Part shown: positions 16,438 through 24,494 of the stretch, in pieces
Numbering within the stretch: the first letter of the stretch is position 1
Layout: every line of letters begins with the position of its first letter
NCBI RefSeq assembly: GCF_022012435.1
Contig: NZ_JAKLUA010000012.1
Location: 142,802 to 206,801 of the forward strand
Length of the DNA stretch: 64,000 bases
Source of the DNA: Bradyrhizobium zhengyangense
GTDB taxonomy: Bacteria; Pseudomonadota; Alphaproteobacteria; Rhizobiales; Xanthobacteraceae
Reading direction: 5' to 3'
Program-made: the position numbers and the translations under genes
The notes under the pieces: model-generated
Told to the model about the DNA's origin: nothing
The model's input: the letters and a program-made list of their open reading frames with translations, nothing else
Databases searched by the model: none

Positions 16438-16791
16438 GGCTTCCTTGACGGCGTGGTTCGCCGCCGGGACGCCGCAATAGATTGCCTGCTGCAGCAGGAT
16501 CTCCTTGATGTCGTCGGCGGTGAAGCCGCCCTCGGCCAGCGCCGCGCGCACGTGCAGGCGGAATTCATCCCATTGTCCGAGCGCGACCATGGTGCCGATG
16601 ACCAGCACGCGCCGCGTCCGCTCGTCGAAATGCGGCCGCGTCCAGATCTCGCCCCAGGCATAGCGCGTGATCATGTCCTGGAAATCGGTATTGAAGGAGT
16701 TGCGGTTCGCGATCGATTTGTCGACCCAGGCATTGCCAAGCACCTTGCGGCGTACGGTCATGCCGGCATCGCGGCGCTTCTGGTCGTCCAT
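16399..16791 (-). CDS. pcaC: 4-carboxymuconolactone decarboxylase
   Basis: It converts 4-carboxymuconolactone to 3-oxoadipate enol-lactone in protocatechuate breakdown. The 130-residue CMD-family protein has GNAWVDKSI, the ARYAWGEIWTRP-type region (ITRYAWGEIWTRP), a core VLVIGTMVALGQWDEFRLHVRAAL, and the C-terminal AIYCGVPAANHAV. It is the last gene of pcaB-pcaD-pcaC. An 80-bp cloverleaf repeat sits between pcaD and this gene. Confidence 0.93.
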   Translation of the reverse strand: MDDQKRRDAGMTVRRKVLGNAWVDKSIANRNSFNTDFQDMITRYAWGEIWTRPHFDERTRRVLVIGTMVALGQWDEFRLHVRAALAEGGFTADDIKEILLQQAIYCGVPAANHAVKEASAIVQELGLIKG

Positions 16792-16808
16792 TGTGCTTCT
16801 CCGGATCA

Positions 16809-16888
16809 GTCATTCCGGGGCGATGCGAAGCATCGAACCCGGAATCTTGAGATTCCGGGTTCGCCTCTTCGAGGCGCCCCGGAATGAC
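16809..16888. repeat. Cloverleaf interspersed repeat, copy B (80 bp, perfect stems)
   Basis: All four stems pair perfectly: outer GTCATTCCGGGGC/GCCCCGGAATGAC, then GATGC-GAA-GCATC, AACCCGGAATC-TTGA-GATTCCGGGTT, and CGCCTC-TTC-GAGGCG. It has the same length as copy A, and its third stem differs from copy A at paired positions. It lies inside the pcaD-pcaC gap and so should be transcribed in the pca mRNA. Confidence 0.9.
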
Positions 16889-16899
16889 GGTGATTACGA

Positions 16900-17682
16900 C
16901 TAACGCTGCGTCAAGAATCCCACCACCGCGTCGGTGAACGCGTGCGGCTGCTCGACATTGGAAATGTGGGCGGCGTCGATGATGGTCATGCTGGCGCCGG
17001 GAATGCTCGAGCGGATCATCTCGCCCGCCGAGATCGGGGTTGCCTGATCGTGGCGGCCGGCGATCACCAGCGTCGGGCTCTTGATCTTGGGCAGCAGAGC
17101 GCGCTGGTCGAGCGTCGACAGTGCCTCGCAGCAGGCGAGATAGCCCTCGACCGGGGTGGCGACCAGCATCGCCTTCATCCTGGCAGTGATCTCGGGCTCG
17201 CGCTCGCGGAAATCCTGCGTCAGCCAGCCGGCGATCACGCCGTCGGCGACCGACGCGATGCCGCCCTTCTTCACGGCGTCGATGCGCTCCAGCCATCTGG
17301 TCGGCTCGGCATAGTAGCAGGAGGTGTTGGCGAGGATGAGCTTGCCGAATCTTTCAGGCGCGTTGGCGCCGAGCCATTGCCCGACCATGCCGCCCATCGA
17401 CAGGCCGCACCAATGCACCTTCTCGATGTTGAGGTCGTCGAGGATCGCGAGCACGTCGCGGCCGAAGCGCTCCATTGTGTAGGGGGCGGGCGGCACGTTG
17501 GACTTGCCGTGGCCGCGGCGGTCGTAGCGGATGACGCGGAACACTTGCGTCAGCGCCTTCATCTGCGGCTCCCACATCTGCAGCGTACAGCCGAGCGAGT
17601 TCGAGAGCATCAAGGTCGGCCCGCCGTCGCGGCCCTCGACGGAGACGTTGATCAGGCAACCGTCGGCATCGATCATCGGCAT
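16900..17682 (-). CDS. pcaD: 3-oxoadipate enol-lactonase
   Basis: An alpha/beta hydrolase that opens 3-oxoadipate enol-lactone to 3-oxoadipate. The nucleophile Ser lies in GLSMGG (about residue 94), the acid in AGRHDQATP, and the His in AAHISNVEQP. The oxyanion region NSLGCTLQMWEPQ and YDRRGHGKS are typical of PcaD. Length 260 aa. It lies between pcaB (14 bases upstream) and pcaC. Confidence 0.94.
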   Translation of the reverse strand: MPMIDADGCLINVSVEGRDGGPTLMLSNSLGCTLQMWEPQMKALTQVFRVIRYDRRGHGKSNVPPAPYTMERFGRDVLAILDDLNIEKVHWCGLSMGGMVGQWLGANAPERFGKLILANTSCYYAEPTRWLERIDAVKKGGIASVADGVIAGWLTQDFREREPEITARMKAMLVATPVEGYLACCEALSTLDQRALLPKIKSPTLVIAGRHDQATPISAGEMIRSSIPGASMTIIDAAHISNVEQPHAFTDAVVGFLTQR

Positions 17683-17696
17683 TGCGGCGTCTCCGT

Positions 17697-19058
17697 TCAG
17701 CTTAATTCACGGTCAAGGTTGTCGAGCAGGCGATCGATCAAGGCCTGTGACGCACCTTGATAGGCCATCGGCTCGAATAATTCCGCAATTTTCTCCGGCG
17801 TCAGATGCGCGGTGACCTGCGAATCGGCGGAGAGGATGTCGCGCAAGTGCTTCTTCTCGGCGACCGCGCGCTTGCTCGCGACTTCGATGAGATGATGCGC
17901 GTCGCTCTTGCCGATCTTGTCGGCCAGCGCAAAGGTGACGGCCTCCGCCATGATCAGCCCATGCGTCGTATCGAGATTGCTGCGCATGCGCGCCGCATCG
18001 ACGTCGAGGCCTTCGGCGATGTCGACGATCGCAGCGAGCGCGCCTGATGTGACCAGCATCAATTGCGGCAGCGTCGGCCATTCCGCATGCCAGGGCCCGG
18101 CGCTGCGCTCGTGGTCCTGCACTTGTGCTGCAAGGATCGTAGCGGTGAGCTGCGGGGCCATGGTCGCGCAGCCGAGCGCGCTCGCGGCGGCAACAGGGTT
18201 GCGTTTGTGCGGCATGGTCGAGGAGCCGCCGCGGCCTTCGCCGGCCGGCTCGAAGGCTTCGCCGACATCGGTCTGCATCATCAGCGAGACGTCGCGGGCG
18301 ATCTTGCCGCAACTGCCGGCGAGGATCGCGAAGCTCGATGCCGCTTCCGCGATACGGTCGCGATGGGTGTGCCAGGGCGCCTCGGGGAGCGGCAGGTTCA
18401 ACTCCTGCGCCAGCCGTTCGGCGACCGAGAGCCCTTTGTCCCCGAGCGCTGCGAGCGTGCCGGCGGCGCCGCCGAATTGGAGCGCGAGGCCCTCGCGGCG
18501 GAGCCGCCGCAGGCGGCAGCGCGCACGGGCAAGGCTTGAGGCATATTCAGCGGCCTTCAGGCCGAACGGCATCGGCAGAGCGTGCTGGAGCCAGGTCCGC
18601 GCCACCATCGCCGTGTTGCGGTGGGCGCGCGCGAGCGCGGCAAAGCCCTTGATGGCGCGGCTGAGGTCGGCATCCAGCGCGTCGATGGCAGCGCGCAAGC
18701 TCAGCATGGTCGCGGTATCGATGACGTCCTGGCTGGTCGCGCCCCAATGCACGTAGCGCGCGGCTTCAGCGTCGGCTTTGCCGACATTGGCGGTCAGCAG
18801 CTTGACCAGGGGGATCGCGAGATTGCCCGACCGGGTCGCGGCCTCGGCCAGCGCGGTCATGTCGAAGGTCTCGGCCTTGCAGGCCGCTTCGATCGGGCCC
18901 ACTGCCGACGCGGGAATCACACCGGTCGCGGCCTCGGCCCGGGCCAGGGCTGCCTCGAAATCGAGCATGTTCTGCAGCGTGGACCGGTCGTCGCAAACGG
19001 CGCGCATGGCTGCGCTCGACAGCATCGGCGCAAGCAGGGGGGAGAGAGCTGTGGTCAT
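17697..19058 (-). CDS. pcaB: 3-carboxy-cis,cis-muconate cycloisomerase
   Basis: A member of the fumarase/aspartase superfamily that cyclises 3-carboxymuconate to 4-carboxymuconolactone. The family signature GGSSTMPHKRNPVAA and the HWGATSQDVIDTA motif are present. Its 453 residues match the family. It is the first gene of pcaB-D-C. The preceding ring-cleavage genes (pcaGH) and a pca regulator are not in this window, so regulation cannot be read here. Confidence 0.95.
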   Translation of the reverse strand: MTTALSPLLAPMLSSAAMRAVCDDRSTLQNMLDFEAALARAEAATGVIPASAVGPIEAACKAETFDMTALAEAATRSGNLAIPLVKLLTANVGKADAEAARYVHWGATSQDVIDTATMLSLRAAIDALDADLSRAIKGFAALARAHRNTAMVARTWLQHALPMPFGLKAAEYASSLARARCRLRRLRREGLALQFGGAAGTLAALGDKGLSVAERLAQELNLPLPEAPWHTHRDRIAEAASSFAILAGSCGKIARDVSLMMQTDVGEAFEPAGEGRGGSSTMPHKRNPVAAASALGCATMAPQLTATILAAQVQDHERSAGPWHAEWPTLPQLMLVTSGALAAIVDIAEGLDVDAARMRSNLDTTHGLIMAEAVTFALADKIGKSDAHHLIEVASKRAVAEKKHLRDILSADSQVTAHLTPEKIAELFEPMAYQGASQALIDRLLDNLDRELS

Positions 19059-19228
19059 GTTGCGCCGGACCTAATCACCATGATCAGGCTCTGCCAATCC
19101 CCCGACTATCAGGACAAGACCTTTTGCAGGTGCGAATATGCATTGCACGTGACCAGGGCCACCCTTTTCTTTGCGGCCTCCGTGCGTTACTTGAGCATCC
19201 CACCTTTTGCGATCCCCGGAGGCACCCC

Positions 19229-19675
19229 ATGGCCATGACAATGAACGGCGAAGTCCAGCTTGCGGCGCCGCGCGAGGCCGTCTGGGAGAAGCTCAACGAT
19301 CCCGCGGTGCTGAAGGCCTGCATCCCCGGCTGCGAGGAGCTGGAGAAGACCGAGGACGGCGGCTTTCGCGCCACCGCGAAAATGAAGGTTGGTCCGGTTT
19401 CGGCGCGCTTCAAGGGCAAGGTGATGCTTTCGGATCTCGACCCGCCGAACGGCTACAAGATCTCAGGCGAAGGCGAGGGCGGAGTGGCTGGCTTTGCCAA
19501 GGGCGGCGCCGCGGTGAAGCTTGCCGAGAAGGATGGCGGCACGCTGCTCTCCTATGACGTCGAGGCGCAGATCGGCGGCAAGTTGGCGCAGCTCGGGCAG
19601 CGGCTGATCAACGGCACCGCCAAGAAGCTGGCGGACGAATTTTTCGCGAATTTCGTCAAGGCGGTACAGGGCTGA
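19229..19675 (+). CDS. coxG: CoxG-like SRPBCC protein (CO dehydrogenase accessory subunit G)
   Basis: The 148-residue protein matches the CoxG/SRPBCC fold: MNGEVQLAAPREAVWEKLNDPAVLKACIPGCEELE region (residues 4-38), then a MKVGPVSARFKGKV strand and GGAAVKLAEKDGGT. CoxG is linked to membrane attachment or maturation of CO dehydrogenase-type enzymes. I set the start at 19229, 6 bases after GGAGG. It leads a co-directional run of cox-type genes. Confidence 0.88.
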   Translation: MAMTMNGEVQLAAPREAVWEKLNDPAVLKACIPGCEELEKTEDGGFRATAKMKVGPVSARFKGKVMLSDLDPPNGYKISGEGEGGVAGFAKGGAAVKLAEKDGGTLLSYDVEAQIGGKLAQLGQRLINGTAKKLADEFFANFVKAVQG

Positions 19676-19814
19676 CGGCTCTGGCTTTTCGTCATGGCAC
19701 CTCGCGCTTGGGGCAATGTTGCCCCCGGCCATAATGGCCCATATGATGGGTTGGAATAATTATAAGAAAGAACCGCTTCGACGGGACCCGTCGGGGCGCT
19801 GACAGAGAGTGCTT

Positions 19815-20300
19815 ATGGCAAAAATCTCCCTCATCGTGAACGGCAATCCTGTTACCGGCAATGTCGACCCGCGGACGCTTCTGGTGCAGTTCCTGCGCGA
19901 GAATCTGCGGCTGACGGGCACCCATGTCGGCTGCGACACCTCGCAGTGCGGCGCCTGCGTCGTGCATCTCGACGGCAAGGCCGTGAAGTCCTGCACCACG
20001 CTGGCCGTGATGGCCGACGGCCACGAGGTCAAGACCATCGAGGGATTGGCCGCCGATGGCGCGCCGCTACATCCGATGCAGGAGGCCTTCCGCGAGCACC
20101 ATGGCCTGCAATGCGGCTTCTGCACGCCGGGCATGATCATGACCGCGATCGACATCGTGCATCGCAAGGGCAACGAGCTCGACGACCATACCATCCGGGA
20201 AGAACTGGAAGGCAATCTCTGCCGTTGCACCGGCTACCAGAACATCGTCGCCTCGATCGCCGCCGGCGCCAAGGCGATGGCGAAATCCGATCTCGCGTAA
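19815..20300 (+). CDS. coxS: CO/xanthine dehydrogenase-type small subunit, two [2Fe-2S] clusters
   Basis: It carries electrons between the molybdenum and FAD subunits of a xanthine-oxidase-family enzyme. The plant-ferredoxin-type site reads CDTSQCGACVVHLDGKAVKSC, with the fourth Cys after a short gap. The second, helical site reads QCGFCTPGMI followed by CRCTGYQNIV. Length 161 aa. It starts at ATG 19815; a GTG at 19809 in frame is less likely. In this family the gene is normally next to the large subunit, but here it is followed after 28 bases by coxM. Confidence 0.92.
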   Translation: MAKISLIVNGNPVTGNVDPRTLLVQFLRENLRLTGTHVGCDTSQCGACVVHLDGKAVKSCTTLAVMADGHEVKTIEGLAADGAPLHPMQEAFREHHGLQCGFCTPGMIMTAIDIVHRKGNELDDHTIREELEGNLCRCTGYQNIVASIAAGAKAMAKSDLA

Positions 20301-20328
20301 CCGCGCCCTCCGCGATCAGGACACACTC

Positions 20329-21135
20329 ATGTACGAATTCAAATACCACCGCCCCGGGACCGTCCGGCAGGCCGCGAATCTCCTGGTGAAGAACGAAGAC
20401 GCCAAGGTGATCGCCGGCGGTCACACGCTGATTCCCGTCATGAAGCAGCGGCTCGCAAGCCCGCCGCATCTGGTCGACCTCTCCCATATCGAGGGGCTGA
20501 ATACGATCGAGATGAAGGGCCGTTCGCTGGTGATCGGCGCCACCGCCAAACACGCCGAGGTCGCGACCTCCGCCATTGTCGGTGAGGCCATTCCGGCACT
20601 TGCCAATCTCGCCAGCCAGATCGGCGATCCCGCGGTGCGTCACAAGGGCACGATCGGCGGCTCGCTCGCCAACAACGATCCGACTGCGGACTATCCGGCC
20701 GCCGTGCTCGCGCTCGGCGCCACCATCGTCACCAACAAGCGCCGCCTCAAGGCCGAGGAGTTTTTCCAGGGCCTGTTCTCGACCGCGCTGGAAGCCGACG
20801 AGATCATCACCAAGGTGATGTTCCCGCTGCCGAAGAAGGCCGCCTATATCAAGTTCCGCAACCAGGCTTCGCGTTACGCGCTGGTCGGCGTGTTCGTGGC
20901 GCGGCGTCCGTCGGACGTGCGCGTCGCCGTCACCGGCGCCGGCTCGGACGGCGTGTTCCGCGTCGAGGCCTATGAGGAAGCGCTGAAGAAGCGGTTCTCG
21001 TCCAAGGTGCTCGAAGGCATCGACGTGCCGGCGGAAGGGCTGAACAGCGATATCCACGGCAGCGCCGAATACCGCGCGCATCTGATCGGCGTGCTGACAC
21101 GGCGCGCCGTCGACGCGGCCAATGCCAAGGAGTGA
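20329..21135 (+). CDS. coxM: CO/xanthine dehydrogenase-type FAD-binding medium subunit
   Basis: The 268-residue FAD subunit opens with MYEFKYHRPGTV and has KVIAGGHTLIPVMKQRL, then the FAD-pyrophosphate loop TIGGSLANNDPTADYPAA and the C-terminal CO-dehydrogenase flavoprotein domain. It would transfer electrons from the [2Fe-2S] subunit to a quinone or other acceptor. An AGGA lies eight bases before the ATG. No molybdopterin subunit (about 780 aa expected) is encoded next to it. Confidence 0.93.
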   Translation: MYEFKYHRPGTVRQAANLLVKNEDAKVIAGGHTLIPVMKQRLASPPHLVDLSHIEGLNTIEMKGRSLVIGATAKHAEVATSAIVGEAIPALANLASQIGDPAVRHKGTIGGSLANNDPTADYPAAVLALGATIVTNKRRLKAEEFFQGLFSTALEADEIITKVMFPLPKKAAYIKFRNQASRYALVGVFVARRPSDVRVAVTGAGSDGVFRVEAYEEALKKRFSSKVLEGIDVPAEGLNSDIHGSAEYRAHLIGVLTRRAVDAANAKE

Positions 21136-21195
21136 GTGATTCTCACGCCTCGGCCAAACTTGTCCCGGTGAGGGCGTAGCGAGACTGGCTTTTTC

Positions 21196-22104
21196 ATGAC
21201 TTCAGCGACCCTGCCGGCATCGGTCGATGCGATGCTCGAACTCTTGACCTCGCGCGGCTATCTGGCCGAGCGGTCGCTGGCGACGGTGACGTACCTCTCG
21301 CTGCGCATGGGCCGGCCGCTGTTCCTGGAAGGCGAGGCCGGCGTCGGCAAGACCGAGATCGCGAAGGTGCTCTCGGCGGCGCTGGGGCGGAAGCTGATTC
21401 GCCTGCAGTGCTACGAGGGCCTCGACGTCTCCTCCGCGGTCTATGAGTGGAATAGCGCCGCGCAGATGATCGCGATCCGGATGGCGGAAGCCGCCGGCGA
21501 CACCGATCGTGATCAGCTCTCGAGCGACATTTTTGCCGACCGCTACATGATCAAGCGGCCGCTGCTCCAGGCACTGGAGCCTGACGTCGCAGGACCGCCG
21601 GTGCTGCTGATCGACGAGCTCGATCGCGCCGACGAGGCCTTCGAGGCCTATCTGCTGGAAATTCTCAGCGACTTCCAGGTGACGATCCCCGAATTCGGCA
21701 CCGTGAAGGCGCCGCATCCGCCGATCGTCATCATCACTTCCAACCGCACCCGCGAGATCCACGATGCGCTGAAGCGGCGCTGTCTCTATCATTGGGTCGA
21801 CTATCCCGCCGCCGAGCGCGAGCTGGCGATCGTCAAGACGCGCGTGCCCGGCATCTCGGCCAAGCTCTCGCAGCAGGTCGTGCGCTTCGTGCAGGCGCTG
21901 CGCAACCAGGATTTCTACAAGTCGCCTGGCGTCGCCGAAACCATCGACTGGGCCACCGCCTTGTCCGAGCTCGATGCCCGCTCGCTGACCCCGCAAGTGG
22001 TCGGCGACACGCTCGGCGCTCTGCTCAAATACCAGGACGACATCACGCGGATGCAGGGCGACACCCTGCAGAAGGTGCTGAAGGAAGCGACGAGCGAGAA
22101 TTGA
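21196..22104 (+). CDS. coxD: MoxR-type AAA+ ATPase CoxD
   Basis: An AAA+ chaperone implicated in maturing the Mo/Cu active site of CO dehydrogenase-type enzymes. Walker A is GEAGVGKTEI, Walker B is LLIDELDRADE, and sensor 1 sits in IVIITSNRTREI. Length 302 aa. In other cox operons it works with a CoxE VWA partner, which is the next gene here. A 105-bp cloverleaf repeat separates the two. Confidence 0.92.
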   Translation: MTSATLPASVDAMLELLTSRGYLAERSLATVTYLSLRMGRPLFLEGEAGVGKTEIAKVLSAALGRKLIRLQCYEGLDVSSAVYEWNSAAQMIAIRMAEAAGDTDRDQLSSDIFADRYMIKRPLLQALEPDVAGPPVLLIDELDRADEAFEAYLLEILSDFQVTIPEFGTVKAPHPPIVIITSNRTREIHDALKRRCLYHWVDYPAAERELAIVKTRVPGISAKLSQQVVRFVQALRNQDFYKSPGVAETIDWATALSELDARSLTPQVVGDTLGALLKYQDDITRMQGDTLQKVLKEATSEN

Positions 22105-22127
22105 CGCGCGTGCGTCATAACGAACCC

Positions 22128-22232
22128 GTCATTCCGGGGCGCGCGTCAGCGCGAACCCGGAATCCATCGAGCGGCATGGATTAAGGATGAATGGATTCCG
22201 GGCTCGCGCCAAGGGGCGCGCCCCGGAATGAC
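22128..22232. repeat. Cloverleaf interspersed repeat, copy C (105 bp, extended second arm)
   Basis: The outer arms GTCATTCCGGGGC...GCCCCGGAATGAC match copy B. Arm 1 is GCGC-GTCA-GCGC; arm 2 is enlarged (CCCGGAATCCAT pairs with ATGGATTCCGGG); arm 3 is GCGC-CAAGGG-GCGC. The overall cloverleaf is kept although the arm sequences changed completely. It lies in the coxD-coxE gap, so it is probably transcribed. Confidence 0.87.
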
Positions 22233-22250
22233 GGCTGAGAGTGTGGACGC

Positions 22251-23453
22251 ATGGCCATCAACCACCTTGCCCCGGAGCAAACCGAGCAGTTCGCCGACAA
22301 CATCGTCGGCTTTGCCCGGGCGTTGCGTGCGGCCGGCATGCCGGTCGGCCCCGGCGCGGTGATCGATGCCATGAGCGCGCTGCAGGTGATCGACATCGGC
22401 AACCGGGCCGACGTCTTCACCACGCTGGAGGCGATCTTCGTCAAGCGCCATGAGCATGCGCTGATCTTCAAGCAGGCTTTCAACCTGTTCTTCCGTGCCT
22501 CGGAAGAATGGAAGCACCTGCTGGATTCGGTGCCGCTGCCGGAGCAGGCCAAGAAGAAGCCGCAGGCCGGCTCGCGCCGCGTGCAGGAGGCGATGTCGCA
22601 GCCGCGGATGACGGAGACGCCGCAGCACCAGGAGCAGGATTTGCGCCTGTCGGTTTCCGACAAGGAGATCCTTCAGAAGAAGGACTTTGCGCAGATGAGC
22701 GCCGCCGAGATCGCAGAGGCGCTCCGCGCCATCGAGAGGATGCGGCTGCCGCAGGCGGAATTGCTGACGCGCCGCTACCTGCCCGACCCGCGCGGCTTGC
22801 GGCTCGACATGCGCCGCACGCTGCGGGCCTCGTTGCGCACCGGCGGCGACATTATCGACATCCATCGCCTCGGGCGGATCGAGAAGCCGGCCCCGATCGT
22901 GGCGCTGCTCGACATTTCCGGCTCGATGAGCGAGTACACCCGTCTGTTCCTGCATTTCCTCCATGCCATCGGCGATGCGCGTAAGCGCGTCTCGGTGTTT
23001 CTGTTCGGCACCCGGCTCACCAATGTGACGCGCGCGTTACGCCAGCGCGATCCGGACGAGGCGCTGGCGAGCTGCTCGGCGGCGGTCGAGGATTGGGCCG
23101 GCGGCACGAGGATCTCGGCCTCGCTGCACAACTTCAACAAATTGTGGGCGCGGCGGGTGCTGAGTCAGGGCGCCATCGTGCTGCTGATCTCCGACGGGCT
23201 GGAGCGGGAGGCCGATTCCAGGCTCGCCTTCGAGATGGACCGGCTGCACCGGTCCTGCCGGCGGCTGATCTGGCTGAACCCGCTGCTCCGGTTTGGCGGC
23301 TTCGAGGCCAAGGCCCAGGGCATCAAAATGATGCTCCCGCACGTTGACGAATTCCGCCCGGTACATAATTTGAGTTCGATCCAGGAGCTGATCACCACGC
23401 TCTCCCGGCCGCTGCCGCCGCATCACCGCAGCCTGATCCGCTCCGCAGCCTGA
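22251..23453 (+). CDS. coxE: CoxE-like von Willebrand factor A domain protein
   Basis: A 400-residue protein with a C-terminal VWA domain. The metal-ion-dependent adhesion site is DISGSMSEYTR (about residues 222-232), with later conserved DWAGGTRIS and LLISDGLERE. The N-terminal half is helical and charged. It normally acts with the MoxR ATPase CoxD in cofactor insertion. The start ATG follows GAGAGTGTGGACGC. Confidence 0.92.
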   Translation: MAINHLAPEQTEQFADNIVGFARALRAAGMPVGPGAVIDAMSALQVIDIGNRADVFTTLEAIFVKRHEHALIFKQAFNLFFRASEEWKHLLDSVPLPEQAKKKPQAGSRRVQEAMSQPRMTETPQHQEQDLRLSVSDKEILQKKDFAQMSAAEIAEALRAIERMRLPQAELLTRRYLPDPRGLRLDMRRTLRASLRTGGDIIDIHRLGRIEKPAPIVALLDISGSMSEYTRLFLHFLHAIGDARKRVSVFLFGTRLTNVTRALRQRDPDEALASCSAAVEDWAGGTRISASLHNFNKLWARRVLSQGAIVLLISDGLEREADSRLAFEMDRLHRSCRRLIWLNPLLRFGGFEAKAQGIKMMLPHVDEFRPVHNLSSIQELITTLSRPLPPHHRSLIRSAA

Positions 23454-23466
23454 GAGGCAAAAGCCC

Positions 23467-23790
23467 ATGCTCGATCGCGACGAGGATATTCTGAAGGCGG
23501 CAGAGGACTGGCAGAAGGCCGGCCGTGGTGTCGCGCTGGCAACCGTTGTCGAGACTTGGGGCTCGGCCCCGCGCCCGGCGGGCTCGAGCCTCGTTATCAA
23601 CGACGAGGGCACCTTCCTGGGCTCGGTCTCCGGCGGCTGCGTCGAGGGTGCCGTGGTTACCGAGGCCATGGACGTGATCGAGAGCGGCAAACCCAAGATG
23701 CTGGAGTTCGGCGTCGCCGACGAGACCGCCTGGAATGTCGGTCTGTCCTGCGGCGGCACCATCCGCGTCTTCGTCGAGAAGGTCGGCTGA
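23467..23790 (+). CDS. XdhC/CoxI N-terminal-domain protein, 107 aa
   Basis: It matches the XdhC_CoxI domain alone: VALATVVETWGSAPRPAGSSLVI, GSVSGGCVEGAVV, and SCGGTIRVFVE. XdhC proteins bind and protect the molybdenum cofactor before insertion. The Rossmann half is the next gene, two bases further on in another frame. Separate N- and C-half genes occur in other cox operons, so I read this as a natural split, not a frameshift. Confidence 0.88.
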   Translation: MLDRDEDILKAAEDWQKAGRGVALATVVETWGSAPRPAGSSLVINDEGTFLGSVSGGCVEGAVVTEAMDVIESGKPKMLEFGVADETAWNVGLSCGGTIRVFVEKVG

Positions 23791-23792
23791 CC

Positions 23793-24494
23793 GTGAAGCT
23801 CGCAATCCTGCATGAACTCAATGCCGAGCGCGCCGCGCGCCGGCCGGTGATTTTGCTGACCGACACCGAGAGCGGTGAGCAGCGCCTGGTGAAGGCTGCC
23901 GATTTCGCCAAGGATCCGCTGCGCGCGGAATTGGACAAACAGCTCCGCATGGGCAAGAGCGCCAATGTCGAGGCCGGCGGCAAGAAGCTGTTCTTCAACG
24001 TCTACGCGCCAACCGCAAAGCTCGTCATTGTCGGCGCGGTCCATATCAGCCAGGCCCTGGCGCCGCTGGCGCGTTCTCTCGGCTATGACGTCACCGTCGT
24101 CGATCCGCGCACGGCCTTTGCGAGCCCCGAGCGCTTCCCTGATATTCCGCTCGTCGCCGAATGGCCCGACACGGCATTGCCGCCGCTCAATGTCGATGCG
24201 TACACCGCCTTCGTCGCCGTAACGCACGACCCCAAGATCGACGATCCAGCACTGCTGCATGCCTTCGAGCGCAACTGCTTCTATATCGGCGCGCTCGGCT
24301 CGCGGAAGACGCATGCCAAGCGCGGCGACCGGCTGCGGGCGCAGGGCGCCAAGGAAAGCGATATCGCGCGCATCCACGCGCCCATTGGGCTGGCGATCGG
24401 TGCGGTCTCTCCATCCGAGATCGCGGTGGCGATCATGGCCGAGATCACCGCGGTTCTGCGCCTGCCGCCCAAAGAAAAAGAAGAAGCGGCATGA
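23793..24494 (+). CDS. XdhC Rossmann-domain protein, 233 aa
   Basis: It has a Rossmann-like XdhC C-terminal domain: LVIVGAVHISQALAPLA, VTVVDPRTAFA, FVAVTHDPKIDDPAL, and FYIGALGSRKTHAKR with the closing HAPIGLAIGAVSPSEIAVAIMAEI (about residues 193-217). I start it at GTG 23793 just after the previous stop. Its TGA overlaps the ATG of the following gene (ATGA at 24491-24494). It probably completes the split XdhC in sulfuration or insertion of the Mo cofactor. Confidence 0.88.
   Translation: MKLAILHELNAERAARRPVILLTDTESGEQRLVKAADFAKDPLRAELDKQLRMGKSANVEAGGKKLFFNVYAPTAKLVIVGAVHISQALAPLARSLGYDVTVVDPRTAFASPERFPDIPLVAEWPDTALPPLNVDAYTAFVAVTHDPKIDDPALLHAFERNCFYIGALGSRKTHAKRGDRLRAQGAKESDIARIHAPIGLAIGAVSPSEIAVAIMAEITAVLRLPPKEKEEAA

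Noticed and set aside
15708..16888. tRNA-like gene from the cloverleaf fold
   Set aside because: Arm lengths, lack of T-loop and anticodon consensus and repetition at four loci show it is an interspersed repeat, not a tRNA.
23467..24494. Frameshifted single xdhC gene
   Set aside because: The two halves have their own starts and stops and two-gene XdhC arrangements are known in cox operons, so a natural split is simpler.
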